Program-made: the position numbers and the translations under genes | Notes under the pieces: generated by a model | Databases searched by the model: none | The model's input: the letters and a program-made list of their open reading frames with translations, nothing else | What the model was told of the DNA's origin: nothing | Part shown: in pieces, positions 9,649 through 18,220 of the stretch | How positions within the stretch are numbered: the stretch's first letter is position 1 | Layout: each line of letters begins with the position of its first letter | Assembly (NCBI RefSeq): GCF_040496035.1 | Contig: NZ_JBEPJZ010000002.1 | Span: 186,001 to 250,000, forward strand | Origin: Agromyces sp. SYSU T00194 | GTDB lineage: Bacteria > Actinomycetota > Actinomycetes > Actinomycetales > Microbacteriaceae | Direction of reading: 5' to 3' | DNA length: 64,000 nt

Positions 9649-9834
9649 ATGACGTCCCAGGGGGAAGATCAGTACTGGTACAACATGCGCACCGGCGAGG
9701 TCGAGCGGGGCTTCGTGTCCCCGTCCGCCGACCGCGTGGGCCCGTTCCCGACGGCCGGTGAGGCCGCCCGGGCCCTCGAGATCCTGCGCGCGAACAGCGC
9801 GAAGTGGGCCGAGGAGGATGCCGCGGAGGACTGA
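9649..9834 (+). CDS. Small conserved actinobacterial protein (SPOR-like annotation)
   Basis: The 61-aa protein reads MTSQGEDQYWYNMRTGEVERG and continues with VSPSADRVGPFPTAGEAARALE. The pattern of aromatic N-terminus, GPF-TxxEAxxAL and a Glu/Asp-rich end defines a conserved actinobacterial family often labelled SPOR-domain-containing. It has no signal peptide or membrane segment, so a true SPOR role in peptidoglycan binding is doubtful. TAGGAT at 9637-9642 ends 6 nt before the ATG, indicating leaderless expression. It converges on panB. Confidence 0.82.
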   Translation: MTSQGEDQYWYNMRTGEVERGFVSPSADRVGPFPTAGEAARALEILRANSAKWAEEDAAED

Positions 9835-9856
9835 TCCCCGCGCCCGGCGGCCCGAC

Positions 9857-10744
9857 CTACTCGTAGCTGTGCTCGGGGCCCGGGTAGACGCCGGAGTCGA
9901 CATCGGCGCGCCACGCGCGCGCGGCGTCGCCGAGCGTCTGGGCGAGGTTCGCGTACTGGCGCACGAACTTCGGGATCCGGCCGGTGGTCAGGCCCGCCCA
10001 GTCGGTCCAGACCAGCAGCTGCCCGTCGGTGTGCGGTCCTGCGCCCACGCTGATGGTCGGGATCGCCAGGGTCTCGGTCACCCGCTTCGCGGCATCCGCC
10101 GGCACCATCTCGAGCACGACCGCGAACGCGCCGGCGTCCTGCACGGCGACGGCGTCCTCGACCAGGCGGTCGGCCGCGTCGCCGCGGCCCTGGATGATGT
10201 GGCCGCCGAGGCCGTGCTCGGACTGCGGGGTGTAGCCCACGTGGCCCATGACGGGAATGCCGGACTGCACGATGCGCTCGATCTGCGGTGCGCTGCGCCG
10301 CCCGCCCTCGAGCTTGACGGCGTGCGCGCCCGACTCCTTCATGAACCGCACCGCCGTGTGGAGGGCCTCCTCGGGACCCGACTCGTAGGAGCCGAACGGC
10401 ATGTCGGCGACGACGAACGCCCGCGTCACGGCCTTCGCCACGGCCCGGGTGAGCGGCATGAGCTCGTCGACGGTGACCGGCAGCGTCGTGTCGTAGCCGA
10501 GCACGTTGTTGCCGGCCGAGTCGCCCACCAGCAGGAAGTCGATGCCCGCCTCGTCGAAGATGTGTGCCGTGAGCTGGTCGTAGCTCGTGAGCCCCGTGAT
10601 CGGGATGCCCTGCTCCTTGGCGTTCTGGAAGTGCCGGGTGCGGACGCGTCGGGGGCCTGCGGCCCGCCCCGACGCCCCGCCGTAGGGGTTCTGCTCGGCG
10701 GCGGCGGACGACGGGTCGGCGGACGGCTCAGGCAGCTCTGGCAT
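9857..10744 (-). CDS. panB: 3-methyl-2-oxobutanoate hydroxymethyltransferase
   Basis: PanB transfers a hydroxymethyl group from methylene-tetrahydrofolate to 2-oxoisovalerate to make ketopantoate, the first committed step to pantothenate and CoA. The 295-aa protein has the TIM-barrel motifs LTSYDQLTAHIFDEAGIDFLLVGDSAGN, GAHAVKLEGG, VMGHVGYTPQS and TISVGAGPHTDGQLLVW. The first 30 residues are a disordered Pro/Ala/Ser extension not needed by the core. TAGACT at 10751-10756 ends 6 nt before the ATG, so the transcript is probably leaderless. No other pan genes are nearby. Confidence 0.95.
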   Translation of the reverse strand: MPELPEPSADPSSAAAEQNPYGGASGRAAGPRRVRTRHFQNAKEQGIPITGLTSYDQLTAHIFDEAGIDFLLVGDSAGNNVLGYDTTLPVTVDELMPLTRAVAKAVTRAFVVADMPFGSYESGPEEALHTAVRFMKESGAHAVKLEGGRRSAPQIERIVQSGIPVMGHVGYTPQSEHGLGGHIIQGRGDAADRLVEDAVAVQDAGAFAVVLEMVPADAAKRVTETLAIPTISVGAGPHTDGQLLVWTDWAGLTTGRIPKFVRQYANLAQTLGDAARAWRADVDSGVYPGPEHSYE

Positions 10745-10878
10745 GCGGCAAGTCTAGCCATGCGGCATGGGCCGCCCGGCGGCATCCGCCGCACTGCCGG
10801 GCACGCCGACGCGCGCCCGCGCCGGGTCGTGGCCGGGCTGCGGAGCCAGTAGCCTAGACGAAGCGAGAGAGGGTGTAG

Positions 10879-12216
10879 ATGGACAAGCAGCGGGACTTCG
10901 TGCTCCGGACCATCGAGGAGCGGGGCGTCAAGTTCGTCCGGCTCTGGTTCACCGACGTGGTGGGCACGCTGAAGTCGGTGGCGATCGCGCCGGCGGAGGT
11001 CGAGGGGGCGTTCACCGAGGGGCTGGGATTCGACGGCTCCGCGATCGAGGGACTCACCCGCAGCTACGAGTCCGACCTGCTCGCGCACCCCGACCCCACG
11101 ACGTTCCAGACGCTCCCGTGGCGCGGCGACATCGACCCGACCGCGCGCATGTTCTGCGACATCACCACGCCCGACGGCGAGCCGGCCGTCGCCGACCCCC
11201 GCAACGTGCTGAAGCGCACCCTCGAGAAGGCCGCCGACGCGGGCTTCACGTTCTACACGCACCCCGAGATCGAGTTCTACCTGCTGAAGTCGTCGAAGAT
11301 CGGCGCCGAGGGCCCGCAGCCCGTCGACTCGGCCGGGTACTTCGACAACGTGCCGGGCGGCACGGCGCACGACTTCCGTCGTCGCTCGGTGCGCATGCTC
11401 GAGGACCTCGGCATCTCGGTCGAGTTCAGCCACCACGAGGCCGGTCCCGGCCAGAACGAGATCGACCTCCGCTACGCGGACGCGCTCGCGATGGCCGACA
11501 ACATCATGACCTTCCGCACGGTGATCAAGGAGGTGGCGATCGAGCAGGGCGTGTACGCCACGTTCATGCCGAAGCCGTTCTCCGACCAGCCGGGCTCGGG
11601 CATGCACACGCACATGTCGCTGTTCGAGGGCGACAGCAACGCCTTCTTCGAGGCCGGCGCACAGTACCAGCTGTCGAAGATCGGTCGCCAGTTCATCGCT
11701 GGCCTGCTGCACCACGCCGGCGAGATCTCGGCCGTCACCAACCAGTTCGTGAACTCCTACAAGCGCCTCTGGGGCGCCGACGAGGCGCCGAGCTTCATCA
11801 CCTGGGGCCACAACAACCGGTCTGCGCTCGTGCGCGTGCCGCTCTACAAGCCCAACAAGGGCCAGAGCGCGCGTGTGGAGTACCGCGCGATCGACTCCGC
11901 GGCGAACCCGTACCTCGCGTTCTCGCTCCTGCTCGCCGCGGGCCTGAAGGGCATCGAGGAGGGCTACGAGCTCCCGCCCGAGGCCGAGGACAACGTGTGG
12001 TCGCTGAGCGACGCCGAGCGCCGCGCGCTGGGCTACAAGTCGCTGCCGGCGAGCCTCGACCACGCCATCGAGTACATGGAGGGGTCGGAGCTGGTCGCCG
12101 AGACGCTCGGCGAGCAGGTCTTCAACTACGTGCTCGCGAACAAGCGCCAGGAGTGGCGCGAGTACCGCAGCCAGGTGACCCCGTTCGAACTCAAGCGCAA
12201 CCTGGAGATCCTCTAG
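10879..12216 (+). CDS. glnA2: Glutamine synthetase-family protein, GlnA2 type
   Basis: The 445-aa protein has the N-terminus MDKQRDFVLRTIEERG of the actinobacterial GlnA2 branch. It carries glutamine-synthetase motifs: GFDGSAIEG, the metal-binding FYTHPEIEFYL, EFSHHEAGPGQNEI, GSGMHTHMS and FITWGHNNRSALVRVP. It lies 19 nt upstream of glnE, likely in one operon. GlnA2 proteins are dispensable for glutamine synthesis in several actinobacteria. In Streptomyces a GlnA2 homologue acts as a gamma-glutamylpolyamine synthetase, so glutamate-amine ligation is a real alternative to glutamine synthesis. A YELP motif resembling the adenylylation site of GlnA1 is present (EGYELPPEAED). Confidence 0.9.
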   Translation: MDKQRDFVLRTIEERGVKFVRLWFTDVVGTLKSVAIAPAEVEGAFTEGLGFDGSAIEGLTRSYESDLLAHPDPTTFQTLPWRGDIDPTARMFCDITTPDGEPAVADPRNVLKRTLEKAADAGFTFYTHPEIEFYLLKSSKIGAEGPQPVDSAGYFDNVPGGTAHDFRRRSVRMLEDLGISVEFSHHEAGPGQNEIDLRYADALAMADNIMTFRTVIKEVAIEQGVYATFMPKPFSDQPGSGMHTHMSLFEGDSNAFFEAGAQYQLSKIGRQFIAGLLHHAGEISAVTNQFVNSYKRLWGADEAPSFITWGHNNRSALVRVPLYKPNKGQSARVEYRAIDSAANPYLAFSLLLAAGLKGIEEGYELPPEAEDNVWSLSDAERRALGYKSLPASLDHAIEYMEGSELVAETLGEQVFNYVLANKRQEWREYRSQVTPFELKRNLEIL

Positions 12217-12235
12217 CATCGGCCGGCGGGACACC

Positions 12236-15200
12236 ATGAGCGGCCGGAGCCAGAGCCTCACCGCCCTCGCCCGCCTGGGGTTCGACGACCTGAGCGCCGG
12301 CGCCGAGCGCCTCGCAGCGGTCGGCGAGCTCCTCGGGGTCGGGGAGGACGCGTGCGTCGGAGTCGTGCGCCACGCGGCGGACCCCGACCAGGCGCTCGCC
12401 CTCCTGCAGGACCTCGCCGAGCGCGACGTCGACCGCGTCGCGTCGCTCGTCGCGGACCCGACCGCCGCCGCGGGACTCGGGCGCCTGCTCGGCGCGTCGC
12501 GCGGACTCGGCCAGTTCTTCGAACGACACCCCGCCGAGCTCGAACTGCTGCGCGACGGCCCCGTGGCACCTGCCACGGCGGGGGAGTACCGCGCACGCAT
12601 GCTCGAGGCCATCGACGGGCTCGGCCACGGCGGGCTCGACGACGCGGAGGCCGCCTGGCCGGCGCTGCGCGCCCGATACCGGCGGATGCTCGCGCAGATC
12701 GCGTTGTACGACCTCAGCGCCGCCGACGCGGTGGACGTGCTCGACCGCGTCGCAGCGGCGCTGGCCGACCTCGCCGGCGCGGCGATCGACGCGGCCATCG
12801 AGCTCGCGCGCCGGGCGCACTCCCGCCGCGAGGGTGATCCCGCCGCACCGGCGCGGTTCCCGGCCGAGCGGGTCGCCGCAACCCGGCTCGCGGTCATCGG
12901 CATGGGCAAGGCCGGCGCGCGGGAGCTGAACTACGTGAGCGACGTCGACGTCATCTTCGTCGCCGAGTCGGCCGACGACGAGGTCGTCCCCGGCCCGGTC
13001 GCCATCGACATCGCCACGCGCCTCGCGATGACCATGATGCGCGCGCTCAACGGCGCATCCGTCGAGCCGCCGCTCTGGGAGGTCGACCCGAACCTGCGGC
13101 CCGAGGGCAAGGACGGCGCGCTCGTGCGCTCGCTCGAGTCGCACCTGACGTACTACGACCGCTGGGCGAAGAGCTGGGAGTTCCAGGCGCTGCTGAAGGC
13201 GCGTGCCATGGCGGGCGACCTCGAGCTGGGCGGCCGCTACGTCGACGGTGTCGCCCCGAAGGTGTGGGCGAGCGCGTCGCGCGAGAACTTCGTCGAGTCG
13301 GTGCAGAAGATGCGCGAGCGGGTCACCGAGTTCATCCCCGACGACGAGATCGACGTGCAGTTGAAGCTCGGCCCGGGGGGACTGCGCGACATCGAGTTCA
13401 CGGTGCAGCTGCTGCAGCTCGTGCACGGGCAGTCCGACGATTCGGTGCACCAGCGGGGCACGGTCGCCGCGCTCGACGCCCTGGCGCTCGCGGGCTACGT
13501 GGGTCGCGTCGAGGCGGCGGAGTTCACCCGCGACTACCGCATGCTGCGCGTCATGGAGCACCGGCTGCAGCTGGAGCGCCTGCGGCGGACCCACCTCATG
13601 CCGCGCACCGACGAGGGCATGCGGCTGCTGGCCCGGGCGAGCGGCCTCGCGCCGACCGGCGAGGAACTGCGCCGGCTCTGGCAGGCGACGCGCGCTCGCG
13701 TCCGCGGCCTGCACGAGCGCCTCTTCTACCGCCCGCTGCTGTCGGCGGTCGCGGCGCTGCCGGAGGAGGGCCTCGAGCTCACCAGCGAGCAGGCGGCGGC
13801 GCGCCTCCAGGCGATCGGCTTCCGCGATCCGGCAGGTGCGCTCGCGCACATCGCCGCGCTCACGAGCGGCGTCTCACGCCGTGCGGCCATCCAGCGTCAC
13901 CTGCTGCCCGTGCTGCTCGACTGGTTCGCCGACGGGGCCGACCCCGACTACGGGCTCCTGGCGTTCCGCCGCCTGAGCGACCGACTCGGCTCGGCGCACT
14001 GGTACCTCCGGTTCCTCCGCGACTCGACCGCGGCCGCGCTCCGGCTCACCCGGGTGCTCTCGGGGTCGCGGTTCGTCGGCGAGCTCCTCGACCTGGCGCC
14101 CGAGTCGGTCGTCTGGCTCGACGACGACGCCGAGCTGCGCCCGCGTGCGATCGACGAGCTCCGGGAGGAGGCGCAGGCGGTGCTCGCCCGCCACGCCGAC
14201 CCGGAGGCGGCGGCGAAGGTGCTGCGGACCATGCGGCGGCGCGAGGTGCTGCGCCTGGCCTTCTCGGCCATCGTCGGCACGTGCTCGGTCGAGGAGCTCG
14301 GCTACGGCCTCGCGGACATCACCCAGCAGCACCTCGAGGCGATGCTCGCGGCGATCCGCCGACCGGCCGGCGGCGACGGCGACGGCATCGAGTTCGGGAT
14401 CATCGCGATGGGTCGTTTCGGCGGCCGCGAGCTGGGCTTCGGATCGGACGCCGATGTCATGTACGTGTTCCGCCCCGCCGGCGCCGAGTCGCAGGACGCC
14501 CAGAAGCGCGCCCAGTTCCTGGTCTCCGAGTTGCAGCGCCTGACTGCGGACGCCCGGCTGCCGCTGGACCTCGATGCGGACCTGCGGCCCGAGGGGCGCA
14601 ACGGGATCATGGCGCGCTCGCTCGACGCGTACCGGGCGTACTACGCGCGCTGGTCGCTGACGTGGGAGGCGCAGGCGCTGCTGCGCGCGCGGGGCGCCGC
14701 GGGCGATGCGGCGCTGCTCGCCGAGTTCGAGGAGCTCGCCGACGCGATCCGCTACCCGGCCGTGATCGGCGAGCAGGAGGTCCGCGAGGTCAAGCGGATC
14801 AAGGCCCGGGTCGAGAACGAGCGGCTCCCGCAGGGCGCCGACCCGATGCGCCACCTGAAGCTCGGGCGCGGGTCGCTGAGCGACGTGGAGTGGTTCGTGC
14901 AGCTGCTGCAGCTGCGCAAGGCCACCGACGTGCCCGACCTGCGGACGACGTCGACGCTGCAGGCGCTCGCGAGCGCCGCCCGCGCGGGCTTCGTGACCGA
15001 CCACGACGCCGAGATCCTCCGCGAGGCGTGGATCATCGCGTCCCGTGCGCGCTCCGCGCTGACGCTCTGGCTCAACAAGACGACGGACGTGCTCCCGGTC
15101 GAGCGCACGCAGCTCGAGGGCGTCGCACGACTCCTGGAGTACCCGCCCGGATCGGCCAGCCAGCTCGAGGAGGACTACCTCTCCGCGACCCGCCGCGCCC

Positions 15201-15262
15201 GCCGGGTGTTCGAGCGCTCGTTCTACGGCGAGCCCGAGCGGCGCCAGCCGAGCACGGGCTGA
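12236..15262 (+). CDS. glnE: Bifunctional glutamine synthetase adenylyltransferase/adenylyl-removing enzyme
   Basis: GlnE attaches AMP to, and removes it from, the regulatory Tyr of glutamine synthetase, tuning it to nitrogen supply. The 1008-aa protein contains the expected two nucleotidyltransferase domains. The N-terminal one has GMGKAGARELNYVSDVDVIF near residue 222, and the C-terminal one has MGRFGGRELGFGSDADVMYV near residue 724. Each is followed by a helical GlnD/PII-like region (GPGGLRDIEF, GRGSLSDVEW). It lies between glnA2 and the convergent glnA1, its presumed target. A hairpin follows the stop. Confidence 0.96.
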   Translation: MSGRSQSLTALARLGFDDLSAGAERLAAVGELLGVGEDACVGVVRHAADPDQALALLQDLAERDVDRVASLVADPTAAAGLGRLLGASRGLGQFFERHPAELELLRDGPVAPATAGEYRARMLEAIDGLGHGGLDDAEAAWPALRARYRRMLAQIALYDLSAADAVDVLDRVAAALADLAGAAIDAAIELARRAHSRREGDPAAPARFPAERVAATRLAVIGMGKAGARELNYVSDVDVIFVAESADDEVVPGPVAIDIATRLAMTMMRALNGASVEPPLWEVDPNLRPEGKDGALVRSLESHLTYYDRWAKSWEFQALLKARAMAGDLELGGRYVDGVAPKVWASASRENFVESVQKMRERVTEFIPDDEIDVQLKLGPGGLRDIEFTVQLLQLVHGQSDDSVHQRGTVAALDALALAGYVGRVEAAEFTRDYRMLRVMEHRLQLERLRRTHLMPRTDEGMRLLARASGLAPTGEELRRLWQATRARVRGLHERLFYRPLLSAVAALPEEGLELTSEQAAARLQAIGFRDPAGALAHIAALTSGVSRRAAIQRHLLPVLLDWFADGADPDYGLLAFRRLSDRLGSAHWYLRFLRDSTAAALRLTRVLSGSRFVGELLDLAPESVVWLDDDAELRPRAIDELREEAQAVLARHADPEAAAKVLRTMRRREVLRLAFSAIVGTCSVEELGYGLADITQQHLEAMLAAIRRPAGGDGDGIEFGIIAMGRFGGRELGFGSDADVMYVFRPAGAESQDAQKRAQFLVSELQRLTADARLPLDLDADLRPEGRNGIMARSLDAYRAYYARWSLTWEAQALLRARGAAGDAALLAEFEELADAIRYPAVIGEQEVREVKRIKARVENERLPQGADPMRHLKLGRGSLSDVEWFVQLLQLRKATDVPDLRTTSTLQALASAARAGFVTDHDAEILREAWIIASRARSALTLWLNKTTDVLPVERTQLEGVARLLEYPPGSASQLEEDYLSATRRARRVFERSFYGEPERRQPSTG

Positions 15263-15321
15263 CCCGGTCGCATCCGCTCGCCGCGGCCACGCGCGGCGAG
15301 GCATGGCCGGCGCCGGAGACG

Positions 15322-15359
15322 CCGATGGGCCGCACCACCGAAGTGGTACGGCCCATCGG
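15322..15359. terminator. Bidirectional hairpin between glnE and glnA1
   Basis: Inverted repeat CCGATGGGCCGCACCAC / GTGGTACGGCCCATCGG around the loop CGAA, with one mismatch. There is no T-tract. It lies between two convergent stops, so it probably ends both transcripts. Confidence 0.75.
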
Positions 15360-15372
15360 GGATGTCAGGCGA

Positions 15373-16797
15373 TCAGACGCCGAAGTACAGCTCGTACTCG
15401 AACGGGTGCGGCCGCTGCGCGAGCGGCTTGATCTCGTTCTCCATCTTGTAGTCGATCCAGGTCTCGATGAGCTCCGGCGTGAAGACGCCGCCCGCGAGGA
15501 GGAACTCGTGGTCGGCGGCGAGCGCGTCGAGCGAGTCCTGCAGCGAGTTCGGGACCTGGGGGATGTTCTTGGCCTCCTCGGCGGGGAGCTCGTAGAGGTC
15601 CTTGTCGACCGGCTCGTGCGGCTCGATGCGGTTCTTGATGCCGTCGATGCCGGCCATGAGCTGGGCCGCGAACGCGAGGTACGGGTTGCCCGAGGCATCC
15701 GGCGCGCGGAACTCGATGCGCTTGGCCTTGGGGTTGGTGCCCGTGATCGGGATGCGGACCGCGGCGGAGCGGTTGCCGGCCGAGTAGACCAGGTTAACCG
15801 GCGCCTCGAAGCCCTTGACCAGGCGGTGGTAGCTGTTCAGCGTGGGGTTCGTGAACGCGAGCACCGAGGGGGCGTGGGCGAGGATGCCGCCGATGTACCA
15901 GCGCGCGACGTCGGAGAGCCCGCCGTAGCCGGCCTCGTCGTAGAACAGGGGGCTTCCCTCGTTCCACAGCGACTGGTGGGTGTGCATGCCCGAGCCGTTG
16001 TCGCCGAAGAGCGGCTTCGGCATGAAGGTCGCGACCTTGCCCCACTGGTTCGCGGTGTTCTTCACGATGTACTTGAACTTCAGGATGTCGTCCGCGGCGT
16101 GGACCATCGTGTCGAAGCGGTAGTTGATCTCGGCCTGGCCGCCCGTGCCCACCTCGTGGTGCGCACGCTCGAGCACGAGGCCCGACTCGATGAGCTTCAG
16201 CGAGATGTCGTCGCGCAGGTCGGCCTGCTTGTCGACCGGCGAGACGGGGAAGTAGCCGCCCTTGTAGGGGGTCTTGTTGGCCAGGTTGCCGCCCGGCTCC
16301 TCGCGACCGGTGTTCCAGGCGCCCTCCTCGGAGTCGACCGAGTAGAAGCTCGCGTTCTGCTTCACCTCGTAGCGCACGTCGTCGAAGATGTAGAACTCGG
16401 CCTCGGGGGCGAAGTAGGCGGTGTCGGCGATGCCGGTGGAGGCGAGGTACTTCTCGGCCTTCTTGGCGACCTGGCGCGGGTCCTTGGCGTAGATCTCGCC
16501 GTTGCGCGGGTTGTAGATGTCGAACACCATGATGAGCGTGCGCTCGGCCCGGAACGGGTCCACGTACGCGGTGGTCACGTCGGGGATGAGCTGCATGTCC
16601 GACTCGTGGATGTTCGCGAAGCCGCGGATCGACGAGCCGTCGAAGAGCTGGCCGACGGTGAAGAAGTCCTCGTCGACGGTCGACGCCGGGATGTTGAAGT
16701 GCTGCTGCACGCCCGGAAGGTCGGTGAAGCGGATGTCAAGGAACTTGACGTCCGTCTCCTTGATGAACGAGAGCACTTCGGATGAATCACTGAACAT
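15373..16797 (-). CDS. glnA: Type I glutamine synthetase
   Basis: GlnA1 condenses glutamate and ammonia to glutamine using ATP. It is the main ammonia-assimilation enzyme. The 474-aa protein has [65 protein letters not shown] and, near the C-terminus, [15 protein letters not shown], whose Tyr is the expected GlnE adenylylation site. I took the ATG at 16797 (MFSDSSEVL) because GGAGAAA precedes it at a good distance. A GlnR-type box lies 77-114 bp upstream of the start, so nitrogen control of transcription is likely in addition to adenylylation. Confidence 0.97.
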   Translation of the reverse strand: MFSDSSEVLSFIKETDVKFLDIRFTDLPGVQQHFNIPASTVDEDFFTVGQLFDGSSIRGFANIHESDMQLIPDVTTAYVDPFRAERTLIMVFDIYNPRNGEIYAKDPRQVAKKAEKYLASTGIADTAYFAPEAEFYIFDDVRYEVKQNASFYSVDSEEGAWNTGREEPGGNLANKTPYKGGYFPVSPVDKQADLRDDISLKLIESGLVLERAHHEVGTGGQAEINYRFDTMVHAADDILKFKYIVKNTANQWGKVATFMPKPLFGDNGSGMHTHQSLWNEGSPLFYDEAGYGGLSDVARWYIGGILAHAPSVLAFTNPTLNSYHRLVKGFEAPVNLVYSAGNRSAAVRIPITGTNPKAKRIEFRAPDASGNPYLAFAAQLMAGIDGIKNRIEPHEPVDKDLYELPAEEAKNIPQVPNSLQDSLDALAADHEFLLAGGVFTPELIETWIDYKMENEIKPLAQRPHPFEYELYFGV

Positions 16798-16873
16798 GTG
16801 GCGTTTCTCCAAAATCGGGGGAGGGGACCGGACGACTACCTCGGTGCAGCCGATCCGACGCTACCGACCGGCG

Positions 16874-16911
16874 GTTACCCGGCCGTGACACTAATGTTTC
16901 CGGCATGTTAC
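16874..16911 (-). promoter_or_regulatory. GlnR-type nitrogen regulator box upstream of glnA1
   Basis: Read on the minus strand, the site is GTAAC-n6-GAAAC-n6-GTCAC-n6-GTAAC with exact 6-nt spacers. The actinobacterial GlnR consensus is gTnAC-n6-GaAAC-n6-GTnAC-n6-GaAAC, so three of the four half-sites fit well and the last is weaker. It sits between glnA1 and the divergent RDD gene. Confidence 0.72.
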
Positions 16912-16939
16912 GTAGGCGGCAACCGTCTAGACTCGTCCG

Positions 16940-17371
16940 GTGCCCGAGAACCCCACCACGTTCGGCCAGCTCCCGCCCAGCGAATGGCCCGGCGAACGCC
17001 TCGGGCTCCCGGAGACGGGCCCCGGTTCCGTGGGGCGGGTCGGCCGTCGCATCCTGGCGATCTGCATCGACTGGCTGATCGCCAACCTGATCCCGCTGCT
17101 GTGGGCCTCGTACGCCTCGAACGTGCACTCCTGGTCGACCCTCGCGGTGTTCGCGGTCATGCAGGTGCTGTTCATCCCGACCATCGGCGGCAGCATCGGG
17201 CATCGCATCACCGGCATGCGCGTGATCGCGCTCGACGGGGGCTGGGTGGGCCTGCGGCGACCGGTCGTGCGCACGCTGCTGCTGGTGATCGTCGTGCCGG
17301 CGCTGATCTGGGACTCCGACCAGCGCGGCTTCCACGACAAGGTCGCCGGCACGGTGCTCATCCGCGCCTGA
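16940..17371 (+). CDS. RDD-family membrane protein
   Basis: The 143-aa protein has an N-terminal Pro-rich cytoplasmic stretch, then the RDD signature (RRILAICIDWLIANLIPLLW). A second hydrophobic helix (VFAVMQVLFIPTIGG) follows, then IGHRITGMRVIALDGG and a third helix (TLLLVIVVPALIW). RDD proteins are small polytopic membrane proteins; some have been linked to ion or osmolyte exchange, but the role here is unknown. The GTG start lies 6 nt after TAGACT (16928-16933), suggesting leaderless expression. It is divergent from glnA1 and convergent with the DUF4191 gene. Confidence 0.88.
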   Translation: MPENPTTFGQLPPSEWPGERLGLPETGPGSVGRVGRRILAICIDWLIANLIPLLWASYASNVHSWSTLAVFAVMQVLFIPTIGGSIGHRITGMRVIALDGGWVGLRRPVVRTLLLVIVVPALIWDSDQRGFHDKVAGTVLIRA

Positions 17372-17407
17372 GCGAGCGGATGCCCCGGGGCGGACCGGGG
17401 CGGAGGC

Positions 17408-17432
17408 GAGCGGATGCCCGTCGCATCCGCTC
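17408..17432. terminator. Hairpin made of inverted CGGATGC motifs, between the RDD and DUF4191 genes
   Basis: GAGCGGATGC and GCATCCGCTC form a perfect 10-bp stem around CCGTC. It lies between two convergent genes (stops at 17371 and 17456), so it may act as a bidirectional terminator. Both arms carry the CGGATGC heptamer that recurs throughout the window. Confidence 0.55.
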
Positions 17433-17455
17433 CACCGCATCGGGCGAGGCCCGGT

Positions 17456-18166
17456 TCAGCGCACCTTGCCGCGCTGCGGTCGCGCCTTCATCGGGTCGAT
17501 GCCCTTCGGGATGGGCAGCTGCGTCTGCAGCGAGTTGAGCCGGTTGCCGACCGCCATGACCTCGGCCTTGGTGAGCGACTTCTTGATCGACTTGAGCGAC
17601 CTGGGCAGCTTGTGCAGCGGGATCGCGCCCTCCTCGGTGCCGACGCTCAGCTGCGTGATCTGCACGTTGGGGAGGATGCGGGCGATCTTGCGCTGCTCGT
17701 CGTCGAGCATGCGCTTCGTGCGGGTGGGGGAGCCCTCGCCGATCAGCGCGACGCCGCCCTTGCCGACGGCGCGGTAGATCGCGTCCTGGGTCTTGCCGTT
17801 GACCGCGACCGGCATCTCGTTGCCCATCCAGCCGCGGCGCAGGCCCGACTTCAGCACGGCGCCCACGGCGCCCGGCTGGCCCTCGATCTGCGAGTACGCC
17901 GCCCGCTCGGCGCGACGGCCGAGGATGACGAGCGCGAGCAGCAGGCCGCCGAGGAGGCCCGCCACGAGGAAGAGCGAGATGGTGAACCAGTTGCCGTTGC
18001 CGATCAGCACCGACAGCAGCGCCGCCACCAGCACGGGTGCGAGGAACCCGAGGAGGATGAGCCAGGGAGCCGTCGAATCGTGGCGGCGGGTCATCTGGAA
18101 GACCTGCCACATCTGCTTGATCCGGCCGGGCTCCTTCGTCGACGAACGGTCCTTGCTGCGTGCCAT
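17456..18166 (-). CDS. DUF4191 membrane protein
   Basis: The 236-aa protein has a basic N-terminus (MARSKDRSSTKEPGRIKQMWQ) and two adjacent transmembrane helices (about residues 34-55 and 62-82). A soluble C-terminal domain follows, with GWMGNEMPVAVNGKTQDAIY and GKGGVALIGEGSPTR. The sequence matches DUF4191, a conserved actinobacterial family encoded next to lipA and of unknown function. The start lies 7 nt after TATCCT (18174-18179). It lies 54 nt downstream of lipA on the same strand but may have its own promoter. Confidence 0.88.
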   Translation of the reverse strand: MARSKDRSSTKEPGRIKQMWQVFQMTRRHDSTAPWLILLGFLAPVLVAALLSVLIGNGNWFTISLFLVAGLLGGLLLALVILGRRAERAAYSQIEGQPGAVGAVLKSGLRRGWMGNEMPVAVNGKTQDAIYRAVGKGGVALIGEGSPTRTKRMLDDEQRKIARILPNVQITQLSVGTEEGAIPLHKLPRSLKSIKKSLTKAEVMAVGNRLNSLQTQLPIPKGIDPMKARPQRGKVR

Positions 18167-18220
18167 GGTGTCTAGGATACCGGCGCGGCCGGGCGACGTT
18201 GACCGCCGCCCGGCCGATGT

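Noticed and set aside
10879..12216. glnA2 as the main glutamine synthetase of the organism
   Set aside because: The gene at 15373-16797 has all features of the GlnA1 enzyme, including the DLYELP site and the GlnR box, while this one belongs to the GlnA2 branch.
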